Source: Treponema sp.
GTDB taxonomy: Bacteria; Spirochaetota; Spirochaetia; Treponematales; Breznakiellaceae
Direction of reading: 5' to 3'
Assembly (NCBI GenBank): GCA_009780595.1
Contig: WQZT01000029.1
Coordinates: forward strand, 1 to 11,178
DNA: 11,178 bases
The notes below the pieces were generated by a model, which saw nothing but the letters and a program-made list of their open reading frames with translations, made no database searches and was not told the DNA's origin. This document shows, one piece after another, positions 1 through 6,231 of this stretch (its first letter is position 1; every line of letters begins with the position of its first letter). Position numbers and translations under genes: made by a program.

Positions 1-1
1 G

Positions 2-1474
2 GAGCCGGGAAATGTCGCGCTGTCCGAATCCGACCGCCGTTTCTTGCAGGATGTGGAAATGCTGGCGCTGGGCAAAACCGACAAAAGCCGCACGCTGAAA
101 GATTTGGGAAAAAGTGAAACGGCGGAAGAGGCGCATCGGCTGCTCCTTGCGTGCGGGGCGTGGACAGTCTGGGAAAATCCACATCCGAGCCGTTTCGCCT
201 TGACCCGCGATTCGGCAAAAATTGTCCCGTTGCCGCCGCCTGATGAAAAGCGCCTTGACTTGACCGGGCTTGCCGCGTACGCCATCGACAATGCGTGGAG
301 CAGCGATCCCGACGACGCGGTCTCGCTGGAGAGCGGCGAAGGTTCAGACGGCGGGTATACGCTGTGGGTTCACGTTTCAGACCCGGCGGCTTCGGTTTTG
401 CCAGGAAGTCCCGCCGACATCGAGGCGCGCGGACGGGGCGCAACGCTGTACCTTCCGGAGGGCGCGTCTCGCATGCTCAGCGAGGAAGCTCTGTCGCTCT
501 TCGCCCTCGGTATTCGCGGCGGCATTTCGCCAGCCCTTTCTTTCAAAGTTACCTTAAACCCTGACTGTACGATAAAGGAAACCGAAATTGCCCCGTCGCT
601 GATTCGCGTAACCCGCCTGACCTATCCCGAAGCTGACTCGCTCATCGAGACCGCGAGCACTGCCGCGAACGCCGACGCTGTAACATTAGCGGCGCTGGCG
701 GTTATCGCCGAGCGCAACGTAGAGCGCAGGCTGGATACTGGGGCGGTGATGATCGAACTGCCTGAAACGCACGTCTCTGTCAGTCTGGGTGGCGCAGAAA
801 ACAAGGTCTGCGTTGAGCCGAGCCACTCGTACCGTTCGGCGGCGCTCGTGCGCGAGTGCATGGTTCTTGCCGGGGAAGGGGCGGCGCGCTGGGCGCTGCA
901 ACGGCGGCTGCCGTTCCCGTACATCAGCCAGGAATCAGGCGACCTGCCTGAAAAGCGGCTCGACGGGATTGCCGGGGCGTGGCAACTTCGCCGCTGTATG
1001 CGCCCCCGCAGTCTTTCCGCCAAGCCTGGCGTGCACTGGGGGCTGGGGCTTGACGAGTACACGCAGGTTACCAGCCCGCTCAGGCGTTACACCGATCTGC
1101 TCTGCCACCAGCAGATTCGGGCGTGGCTGAACCAGAACGAGGGGCGCGGCGGCGACGAACCGCTCAGCGCAGACGAAGTGCTGCTGAGAGTCAGCGCCGC
1201 CGAAGCCGCTGCCGCCGCAACAACCCGCGCCGAACGAGCTTCCCGCGCTCACTGGCTGGCGGTGTACCTTTCGCAAACACTCACCACACCGGAACGTGCG
1301 TGGGAGGCGCATGTTGCAGACCGCAAAGGCAACCGGGCAACGGTGATAATTCCCGCGCTCGGTGTCGAAACTCAGGTGAATGTTCGCGGCGGAGAAAAAC
1401 CCAACGACACCGTCAGCGTGAAACTTGTATCGGTAAAAATCCCGGAAGGCGAGATCAGTTTTGCCCAGGTTTAA
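2..1474 (+). CDS. RNB-domain exoribonuclease (RNase II/R family), 5'-truncated by window edge
   Basis: The frame is open from base 2, so the true start lies outside the window; about 491 residues are visible, ending in TAA. This is the catalytic RNB domain of the RNase II/RNase R family, which degrades RNA processively from the 3' end using Mg2+ in the cytoplasm. The acidic active-site motif is seen at 287-316: AIDNAWSSDPDDAV, with four Asp spaced as in E. coli RNase II D201, D207, D209 and D210. Further family motifs follow: the VHVSD segment, EARGRGATLYLPEG, and TSPLRRYTDLLCHQQ (about 1070-1114) carrying the conserved Arg pair. The last 60-70 residues could be a short S1-like RNA-binding tail, but no canonical S1 signature is obvious. 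The family is certain. Whether it is RNase II, RNase R or a cyanobacterial-type variant cannot be told without the N-terminus, so no symbol is given. Confidence 0.93.
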   Translation, partial: EPGNVALSESDRRFLQDVEMLALGKTDKSRTLKDLGKSETAEEAHRLLLACGAWTVWENPHPSRFALTRDSAKIVPLPPPDEKRLDLTGLAAYAIDNAWSSDPDDAVSLESGEGSDGGYTLWVHVSDPAASVLPGSPADIEARGRGATLYLPEGASRMLSEEALSLFALGIRGGISPALSFKVTLNPDCTIKETEIAPSLIRVTRLTYPEADSLIETASTAANADAVTLAALAVIAERNVERRLDTGAVMIELPETHVSVSLGGAENKVCVEPSHSYRSAALVRECMVLAGEGAARWALQRRLPFPYISQESGDLPEKRLDGIAGAWQLRRCMRPRSLSAKPGVHWGLGLDEYTQVTSPLRRYTDLLCHQQIRAWLNQNEGRGGDEPLSADEVLLRVSAAEAAAAATTRAERASRAHWLAVYLSQTLTTPERAWEAHVADRKGNRATVIIPALGVETQVNVRGGEKPNDTVSVKLVSVKIPEGEISFAQV

Positions 1475-1525
1475 TTTGACATCAGGTCTCGTGTCGCCTA
1501 CCTTTGTACCACTGCTTTCTACTGA

Positions 1526-1537
1526 TATTGCGCAATA
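1526..1537. repeat. 12-bp perfect palindrome TATTGCGCAATA
   Basis: TATTGCGCAATA equals its own reverse complement. It lies about 130 bases upstream of the repeat lipoprotein, next to other dyads, and could be a dimeric regulator site. No regulator family is assigned. Confidence 0.55.
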
Positions 1538-1566
1538 CCAATATATGCTGTAAACTGGTAGTGTAA

Positions 1567-1595
1567 CTATTAATAGCATATATTGCTATTAATAG
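1567..1595. repeat. 11-bp inverted repeat made of two identical 10-bp palindromes
   Basis: The arms CTATTAATAGC (1567-1577) and GCTATTAATAG (1585-1595) are perfect inverted repeats around a 7-base loop. Each contains CTATTAATAG, itself a perfect palindrome, at 1567-1576 and 1586-1595, so the site is also a direct repeat with 19 bases centre to centre. The left arm and loop also form an alternative 11-bp pairing: CAATATATGCT (1539-1549) with AGCATATATTG (1575-1585). This could be a double operator or a switchable RNA structure ahead of the lipoprotein; the function is inference. Confidence 0.6.
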
Positions 1596-1606
1596 GAAAC
1601 GAAGGC

Positions 1607-1660
1607 ATGAACTTATTTAATAATAGCAAACACCCCCTTCGTATTATATCTATACTTTAG
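1607..1660 (+). CDS. Possible 17-residue leader peptide upstream of the repeat lipoprotein
   Basis: ATG at 1607 opens a frame of 17 codons (MNLFNNSKHPLRIISIL) closed by TAG at 1658-1660. An AGGAA at 1594-1598 stands 8 bases before the ATG, a reasonable ribosome-binding site. The stop codon overlaps the Shine-Dalgarno sequence of the next gene (the TAG runs into GGAGG), so a ribosome terminating here would occupy that site. This geometry suits a regulatory leader peptide or translational coupling. At this length a chance ORF is quite possible, and there is no run of one amino acid as in a classical attenuator. Confidence 0.3.
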   Translation: MNLFNNSKHPLRIISIL

Positions 1661-1664
1661 GAGG
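1659..1664 (+). promoter_or_regulatory. Strong Shine-Dalgarno AGGAGG of the repeat lipoprotein
   Basis: AGGAGG lies 6 bases before ATG 1671 and fixes that start. It is the best ribosome site in the window and overlaps the stop codon of the possible leader ORF. Confidence 0.85.
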
Positions 1665-1670
1665 ATTTTC

Positions 1671-4211
1671 ATGCAAAGAAAAACAAGGTTCAACTGGAAA
1701 CTTCTCGCGCTTAGCTTGGTGGTTGCGGTTATCGCCGCTTTTACGGCTTGCTCGTCTCCCACGGGAGGGGGAGAGGACTATAGTGGCGTCACTGTTGCCA
1801 CCTATACAGTAAGATTTTGGCACGAAAAAGAGGAGTATCCAGAGTATGCAATGAGAAGCGTGCCTAATGACTCGAAAATTAGCGAACCTTCCCTCATACC
1901 AGGGGTAGATGACCATGTGTTTATCGGGTGGTATAAAGAAAATGGTTATCAATCTGAGTGGATTTTTGATATAGACACAGTCAAACGAAACACTGATCTA
2001 TACGCCCTCTTTGTCCACAAAAACGACAAGGTTTCTGTTACGTTTGATATAAATAATCCTGACTATACAGAGAGTGCACCGGAAGCACAAACGATTGGTA
2101 AATATCAGATGGCAACAAAGCCAAACCCAGAACCGCAGCATGTCGATTATGAATTTAATGGATGGTTTAAGAAAGGTGCCACTATACCGTGGGACTTTTC
2201 CAACAGAGTGACAGAGGATATTACCCTCGAGGCAAAATGGAAAAGGCACATTACACATACCGTAAAATTTTGGGACGATGCTACTGAGTATGAAGCTCTC
2301 CGCATAGAAAAAGCGAGAGAAGGTTTTCCAATCTCCGCGCCCTCCGAACCAAAAAAAGGTGGAGAGATTTTTGTTGGGTGGTATAAAGAATCCGGTTTTA
2401 ACACTGAATGGATTTTTGCGACAGAAAAAGTCACAGGGGAGACAAACCTGTTTGCCCACTTTAGCCAAGTGAACGACAAGGTTACCGTTCAATTTGAGTT
2501 AAACGATGGAGGCGACACTGAGAACCCAGCGATATATTCGTTCGACGATGCGCTGCTTAACCAATCAATTACTAGATATACGATAGCAGAGAAGCCTACA
2601 CCGAACCCGACGAGGGACAAATATGGCTTTCGTGGTTGGTTTGTAAAGAATGGCTCGGTTCCGCAGAATAATGATACGGAGTGGAACTTTTCCGACAGAG
2701 TACGGAATAATCTTACACTGTATGCCAAATGGATAGAGCCGCACACGGTGAATTTTGATGCTAATGGCGGAACTTTTGAAGACCCGGATTCGATGGGTAA
2801 GCCGCAACGTGTCAAACACGGTGAGAATGCCAAAAGCCCGGGCAATATTGATCGCGAAAAGCATAGCTTTGACGGCTGGTGGACAAGGAACGGTAACAAT
2901 TGGGTGAAGAAATGGGATTTTGGTAATGATTTCGTTTTGGGCGATATGACGCTCACCGCAAAATGGGTGCAGGAACATGAAGTCAGATTTAACCCGAATG
3001 GTGGAGATTTCAAAACCGGTGACTCACCTGCAGCAGAGAGAACGCAAACGGTAAAGAATGGCAGTATGGTTACAGAACCTGAGCTAGCGCCTAACGAGTT
3101 TGGTCTTGTTGGATGGTATACGAACAATGGGACTGTTTCCGGCGGTTGGGGCAGTAGGTGGGAATTTGATAAACATACTGTTACTAAAGATATGACACTC
3201 ACCGCGAGGTGGTTGCCAATCCACACGGTAATATTTCTCGACGACGATAAGGATGGTAACGATTCAGTTACAAAGAGAATCCTGAGCAATACCAAGATTG
3301 TCGAACCGACAAACTTCCTAAAAGGCGACAAGAAACCAGTTGGTTGGTACTGGGATTCAGCGCATCGAAACAAGTATGATTTTAACAAACCGGTTCTGTC
3401 CAATCTAATTTTACATGCCAAATGGCCATCACAGTATGAAGTAACGTTCATAACGGGCAAGAGTGGCGCAGACGCAATCAAAACGGTGAAGGTATGGGAA
3501 GGTGAATCCGTAAACAAGGATAATAAGGGTAATGTACCCGAACCTGGCGCACAGAACAAATTCCTTTATTGGGTTGACGAAGCAAATCCTGCTATGAAAT
3601 GGGACCTCGACATGACACCAGTTATGAAAGATACACGCTTACGCCCTAAGTGGGGGCAGTTTCAAGTAGGCGACAAAGGACCTGGCGATGGGTATATTTT
3701 TCATGCCCCTGAAGGAGGCTTTACGCTGTACTTGGATGCCAATGATACTGTAGGGGTACAAGCCTACTACCTTGAACTCGCTCCTCATAATGTGCCGACG
3801 GGGAGATTGAAATGGTATGTTGATGGGAACGTTACAGGTGCTAATGTTGCTGCAGTTAGTAATGCTACTTCCCAGAATACGGTTGGTTACGGCAGGAAAA
3901 ATACCAGTATAATTTTGAACTCGGTAACAGACAGAGCAAAAGCGGAAGCTGCTAACCAAGCTTCCAAATATGACGATTCTGGTACATGGTTCTTGCCCAA
4001 TGTTGGTGAGTTTAAGCTGTTAGCTGCTGCTGTACATAACTACTTTGATCTCGATCATTCAGCATCTGACGATTACTGGCTTTCAAACCAGACATCGGCT
4101 ACAAGTAATAGCGGTATACTCGGAGCTTTTAATAGTAACAGCACAGCAAATATTAAGATGTACGTGGAAAAGAACAAGCCTAACTTTGTCCGCCCAATAA
4201 GAGCGTGGTAA
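1671..4211 (+). CDS. Large repeat lipoprotein: eight InlB B-type (Listeria/Bacteroides) repeats plus Lcl/DUF1566-like C-terminal domain
   Basis: The 846-residue protein starts with a lipoprotein signal: basic MQRKTR, a hydrophobic stretch, then FTAC with the lipidated Cys27 followed by a Ser/Gly-rich linker. Eight repeats of about 70-85 residues follow, near 46-118, 119-190, 196-268, 269-354, 358-432, 436-514, 518-585 and 589-661. Each has the family pattern of a V-F/V-N-F strand, a central GW[YWF] (only YW in the last), and an ending such as LTAKW. Repeats of this type are known from Listeria internalins and spirochaete or Bacteroides surface proteins, often with adhesive or spacer roles. 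Residues 664-846 resemble the Lcl/DUF1566 domain: VGDKGPGDGYIF, YLELAP, GTWFLPNVGEFKLL, DYWLSNQ and the terminal VRPIRAW. A surface or periplasm-facing lipoprotein, possibly an adhesin, is inferred. Repeats 1-2 and 3-4 look duplicated as a pair. The gene is clearly more AT-rich than its neighbours. It is preceded by a strong ribosome site and followed by hairpins. Confidence 0.9.
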   Translation: MQRKTRFNWKLLALSLVVAVIAAFTACSSPTGGGEDYSGVTVATYTVRFWHEKEEYPEYAMRSVPNDSKISEPSLIPGVDDHVFIGWYKENGYQSEWIFDIDTVKRNTDLYALFVHKNDKVSVTFDINNPDYTESAPEAQTIGKYQMATKPNPEPQHVDYEFNGWFKKGATIPWDFSNRVTEDITLEAKWKRHITHTVKFWDDATEYEALRIEKAREGFPISAPSEPKKGGEIFVGWYKESGFNTEWIFATEKVTGETNLFAHFSQVNDKVTVQFELNDGGDTENPAIYSFDDALLNQSITRYTIAEKPTPNPTRDKYGFRGWFVKNGSVPQNNDTEWNFSDRVRNNLTLYAKWIEPHTVNFDANGGTFEDPDSMGKPQRVKHGENAKSPGNIDREKHSFDGWWTRNGNNWVKKWDFGNDFVLGDMTLTAKWVQEHEVRFNPNGGDFKTGDSPAAERTQTVKNGSMVTEPELAPNEFGLVGWYTNNGTVSGGWGSRWEFDKHTVTKDMTLTARWLPIHTVIFLDDDKDGNDSVTKRILSNTKIVEPTNFLKGDKKPVGWYWDSAHRNKYDFNKPVLSNLILHAKWPSQYEVTFITGKSGADAIKTVKVWEGESVNKDNKGNVPEPGAQNKFLYWVDEANPAMKWDLDMTPVMKDTRLRPKWGQFQVGDKGPGDGYIFHAPEGGFTLYLDANDTVGVQAYYLELAPHNVPTGRLKWYVDGNVTGANVAAVSNATSQNTVGYGRKNTSIILNSVTDRAKAEAANQASKYDDSGTWFLPNVGEFKLLAAAVHNYFDLDHSASDDYWLSNQTSATSNSGILGAFNSNSTANIKMYVEKNKPNFVRPIRAW
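1806..2732 (+). repeat. Internal duplication: repeats 1-2 copied as repeats 3-4 of the lipoprotein
   Basis: Short identical DNA words recur at a fixed 450-base offset: GGGTGGTATAAAGAA at 1926 and 2376, GGATTTTTG near 1960 and 2410, and AACGACAAGGTT at 2022 and 2472. Repeats 2 and 4 also match (ATKPNPEP against AEKPTPNP), at an offset of 474 because repeat 4 carries about 8 extra codons. Repeats 5-8 are more divergent. This indicates a later duplication of a two-repeat unit. Confidence 0.7.
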
Positions 4212-4232
4212 TTGCCCCGCTGTGCGAACGTC

Positions 4233-4258
4233 AGGCTTCAGGTTTACGCCTGAAGCCT
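4233..4258 (+). terminator. Hairpin, 10-bp stem, after the repeat lipoprotein
   Basis: AGGCTTCAGG (4233-4242) and CCTGAAGCCT (4249-4258) pair perfectly around a 6-base loop, 22 bases after the lipoprotein stop codon. It is followed by AAAA on the + strand rather than a T run, so it is a weak intrinsic terminator for the + strand but may stabilise the mRNA 3' end. Confidence 0.45.
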
Positions 4259-4261
4259 AAA

Positions 4262-4294
4262 ATGGGGCTGTCCAGGCTTATAGGACAGCCCCAT
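4262..4294. terminator. Strong hairpin, 12-bp GC-rich stem, possible terminator
   Basis: ATGGGGCTGTCC (4262-4273) and GGACAGCCCCAT (4283-4294) pair perfectly around a 9-base loop. Read on the - strand the stem is followed by TTTT, on the + strand by no T run. It therefore looks most like a terminator for - strand transcripts that run past traB, or a two-way barrier between the lipoprotein and META genes. The loop starts with AGGCTT, which also occurs in the first hairpin, so the two structures could compete. Confidence 0.5.
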
Positions 4295-4317
4295 GCTTGC
4301 ATCCTGGTAAATACCCT

Positions 4318-4354
4318 GGAGTTTTACTCCGCCAAAACTTCCCAGCAAACTGGG
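4318..4354 (+). repeat. Two small hairpins upstream of the META gene
   Basis: GGAGT-TTT-ACTCC (4318-4330) and CCCAG-CAAA-CTGGG (4341-4354) are each perfect 5-bp stems. They lie upstream of the proposed META promoter and complete a run of four inverted repeats in about 120 bases. Their role is unknown. Confidence 0.35.
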
Positions 4355-4356
4355 TA

Positions 4357-4385
4357 TTGCCGTTACTAAACACCTGTGAGATAAT
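4357..4385 (+). promoter_or_regulatory. Candidate sigma70-type promoter of the META lipoprotein gene
   Basis: TTGCCG (4357-4362, 4 of 6 to TTGACA) and GATAAT (4380-4385, 5 of 6 to TATAAT) are separated by 17 bases. The -10 box ends 7 bases before ATG 4393, so transcription would begin at or next to the start codon. Confidence 0.5.
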
Positions 4386-4392
4386 TAAGACT

Positions 4393-4893
4393 ATGAGAAA
4401 TAGTATAGCAAAGTTATTGTACGCGACAGTAGTGTTTCCGGCAATCGTTTTTTCCTCTTGTGCGAGCGCAGGCGGTGCGCGTCAGAACACGGCGGCATTC
4501 GCCGACATCCAAAGGCAGGAGTGGCACTTGTCGGAAATTCGTAGCAATACGGAATCGGTGCGGCTGAACCGCCCTGCGCTTGAAGCCGCCGGTTTTAGCG
4601 GGGTGTTTACAATCACCTTCGAGGATGGCAGGGTAAGCGGCGCGGGTGCGCCCAACCGTTTCTTCGGCCCCTACACAGGCGGCAAAGCTTCCGGCGCAGG
4701 TGGCGACCTCAGCATTGGGCTTTTGGGGCACACGTTGATGGCGGCGATTTTTGAACCTGAAGAGTTACAAGAAAACGAATATTTTCATTACCTTTCCAGT
4801 GTTACCAGCTGGGAACTCCGCGAGGGAATGCTGGAGCTTGCTACGTCAAGCAATGACGGCAGCAAAACCGTTTTAGTTTTCACGCTGGAGTAG
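4393..4893 (+). CDS. META-domain (DUF306/HslJ-like) lipoprotein
   Basis: The start is set at ATG 4393 because it puts a clean lipoprotein signal at the N-terminus: MRNSIAKLLY, a hydrophobic core, then FSSC with lipidated Cys23. An in-frame ATG at 4297 would add 32 residues without signal-peptide character. The mature 144 residues match the META fold, a small beta-rich domain found in HslJ and many secreted proteins: EWHLSEIRS (43-51), ITFEDGRVSGAGAPNRFFGPY (74-94), and ENEYFHYLSSVTSWELREGMLEL (127-149). The usual GCN core motif reads GAPN, so the Cys is absent. A role in envelope stress or as an accessory surface protein is only family-level inference. There is no good Shine-Dalgarno (only GTGAG 12 bases upstream). 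The gene ends 18 bases from the end of the convergent traB-family gene. Confidence 0.85.
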   Translation: MRNSIAKLLYATVVFPAIVFSSCASAGGARQNTAAFADIQRQEWHLSEIRSNTESVRLNRPALEAAGFSGVFTITFEDGRVSGAGAPNRFFGPYTGGKASGAGGDLSIGLLGHTLMAAIFEPEELQENEYFHYLSSVTSWELREGMLELATSSNDGSKTVLVFTLE

Positions 4894-4911
4894 GGAAACC
4901 GCACGCTTCCG

Positions 4912-6183
4912 CTAGTTGCCCAAGATTCGTCCGGCAGTGGCGGAGACAAACGCGAACACGAACGTTCCCATCGAGCTGCCTACGTTGGTGAGGAAGAAAA
5001 CTAAAAGCGCCCGCGTCATCCGGTTGCGGTACAACCCTTTCAGGCTTCCAACGTCGTCAATAATAGCTTGGGCATCCTGCACGCGGGGCTTTCGCAACGT
5101 CGCCTGAATGATGCCGGAAAAAATCCCCACGCCGATAAAGGGAATCATCGTTGTGATGGGCGCTCCCACAAAGGCAACGAGTATCGCCAGCGGGTGCGCC
5201 AGCGCGAGAATTGCGCCGAGCGCCGCAAGCGATCCGTTCCAAAAAAGGTACTGCAGCAGCAGGAAACGCCCCATATCTGCGCCGCCGCGTAAAAAGCCCG
5301 CCACGATAAGGGCGGCTATCACCAGCGGAATCAGGAACGGCAGCGCTTTTGAAATCATCCGCCGCGAGGGAATACGATCAAGTTCCTGCAGGGCTTCACG
5401 GGCGTGATCAGCACCTGAACGTTCGGCGGCGATTTTTTCAAGGTGCGCTTGTATCCCCTGCATATGCCCCGCGCCAACCACGGCAATAACCCGAAGTGGC
5501 GATTGCGCCGCAGCGTTGCCCGCCGCTAGTTGACAAGCCGCCTGCTTGCACGCACTGTCCCACATCTTCGCCGCCAGGTACTGATCCCGCTCGTCAATGA
5601 GCGTTTGCTTGATTTCCGGCAGATAGCGGGAAAGCTCGCTCATCATCCCGTCAAGCTCGTTGCGCTTCTTCAAGCCCTCGATTTCTTCGGCGCTCAATTT
5701 CTCGGTCGTAAACGCGCTGGCAAGCAAAGACGCCAGAAGTTTGCACTTATTCCACAGCCCGCAACTCGCCCACGCGCGGCGTAACGTAATCTGCACTTCC
5801 CGGTCGCACAGGGCATACGGAATGCCCAGCTCCTGCGCCGCATCCAGCGCAGTTTTCATTTCCTCGCCGGGCGTAACACCCAGCTCCGCCCCGATGCGCC
5901 GCTGGAAACCGGAAAGCACCAGGTTCGCCATCAGCAAAAACCCCTTGCCTTCCTTGAAAACACTGACCATATTCAGCTTTTCCCAGTTGTCCTTGCGGGT
6001 AATCGCGGCGTAGCGGCCTTCGTCAAGCTCCACGCACACAAGTCCGGGCGTTTCCTTCTGAATTATCTCGCGCACCTCGCTGATACTTTCCCGCGAAACG
6101 TGCGCGGTTCCGATGAGCGTGAATTCCAGCAACGCGCCGGACTGTGGATTTGTAAGGGGGATAACTAACCTGGTATCGCTCAT
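4912..6183 (-). CDS. TraB/PrgY-family membrane protein (TIKI-like fold)
   Basis: The 423-residue protein matches the TraB family nearly end to end. The N-terminal domain has FTLIGTAHVSRESISEV (21-37) with the signature GTAH, VCVELDEGRY (49-58) with the conserved Glu, ANLVLSGFQRRIGAELGV (86-103), LRRAWAS (134-140), LIDERDQYLAAK (195-206) and VVGAGHMQGI (235-244). The C-terminal part has hydrophobic segments near 281-298, 307-328, 330-357 and 391-414. Family knowledge: PrgY/TraB of Enterococcus limit pheromone activity, and the superfamily includes TIKI metalloproteases, so a membrane-bound protease-like role is possible; the substrate here is unknown. The start at ATG 6183 has AGGAAGAG 11 bases upstream. 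It is the last gene of the - strand block, 45 bases after the TPR gene. No symbol is given, since chromosomal TraB-family proteins differ from plasmid traB/prgY. Confidence 0.92.
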   Translation of the reverse strand: MSDTRLVIPLTNPQSGALLEFTLIGTAHVSRESISEVREIIQKETPGLVCVELDEGRYAAITRKDNWEKLNMVSVFKEGKGFLLMANLVLSGFQRRIGAELGVTPGEEMKTALDAAQELGIPYALCDREVQITLRRAWASCGLWNKCKLLASLLASAFTTEKLSAEEIEGLKKRNELDGMMSELSRYLPEIKQTLIDERDQYLAAKMWDSACKQAACQLAAGNAAAQSPLRVIAVVGAGHMQGIQAHLEKIAAERSGADHAREALQELDRIPSRRMISKALPFLIPLVIAALIVAGFLRGGADMGRFLLLQYLFWNGSLAALGAILALAHPLAILVAFVGAPITTMIPFIGVGIFSGIIQATLRKPRVQDAQAIIDDVGSLKGLYRNRMTRALLVFFLTNVGSSMGTFVFAFVSATAGRILGN

Positions 6184-6211
6184 GTTTTCGTTTTCTCTTC
6201 CTATTATAAGT

Positions 6212-6231
6212 TTATACGTTATTATACGTTA
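6212..6231. repeat. Perfect tandem pair of the 10-mer TTATACGTTA
   Basis: TTATACGTTA occurs twice in direct succession (6212-6221, 6222-6231) in the gap between the TPR and TraB-family genes, overlapping the TPR stop codon. The 10-base period equals about one helical turn. On the - strand it supplies a TATAAT (6226-6221), and another lies at 6208-6203, but neither has a good -35 partner. Confidence 0.6.

Larger units (their letters stand above)
1475..1670. other. Intergenic region, AT-rich and rich in palindromes
   Basis: This 196-base spacer separates the exoribonuclease from the repeat lipoprotein. It holds a TTGACA (1476-1481) with only a weak partner -10, a 12-bp palindrome, an 11-bp inverted repeat, two copies of a 10-bp palindrome, a possible 17-codon ORF, and the lipoprotein Shine-Dalgarno site. 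No convincing T-tailed terminator for the exoribonuclease is visible. Possible -10 boxes TATTAT (1642-1647) and TATACT (1651-1656) lie near its 3' end but have no good -35 partner, so the lipoprotein promoter is not assigned. Confidence 0.6.

Noticed and set aside
1476..1504. TTGACA with TACCTT 17 bases later as a lipoprotein promoter
   Set aside because: The -10 matches only 3 of 6 bases and would give a leader of about 160 bases; not strong enough to list as a promoter.
935..1579. 214-codon - strand frame opposite the exoribonuclease
   Set aside because: The + strand frame carries the conserved RNB motifs throughout; the antisense product looks like no protein family.
2489..3559. Long open frame of 356 codons on the - strand opposite the lipoprotein repeats
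   Set aside because: It lies wholly inside the well-supported lipoprotein gene, has no recognisable domain, and is explained by repeated composition that leaves few stops on the other strand.
4297..4392. Upstream in-frame ATG extending the META protein by 32 residues
   Set aside because: It would bury the lipoprotein signal peptide and start inside the hairpin cluster; ATG 4393 fits the signal sequence.
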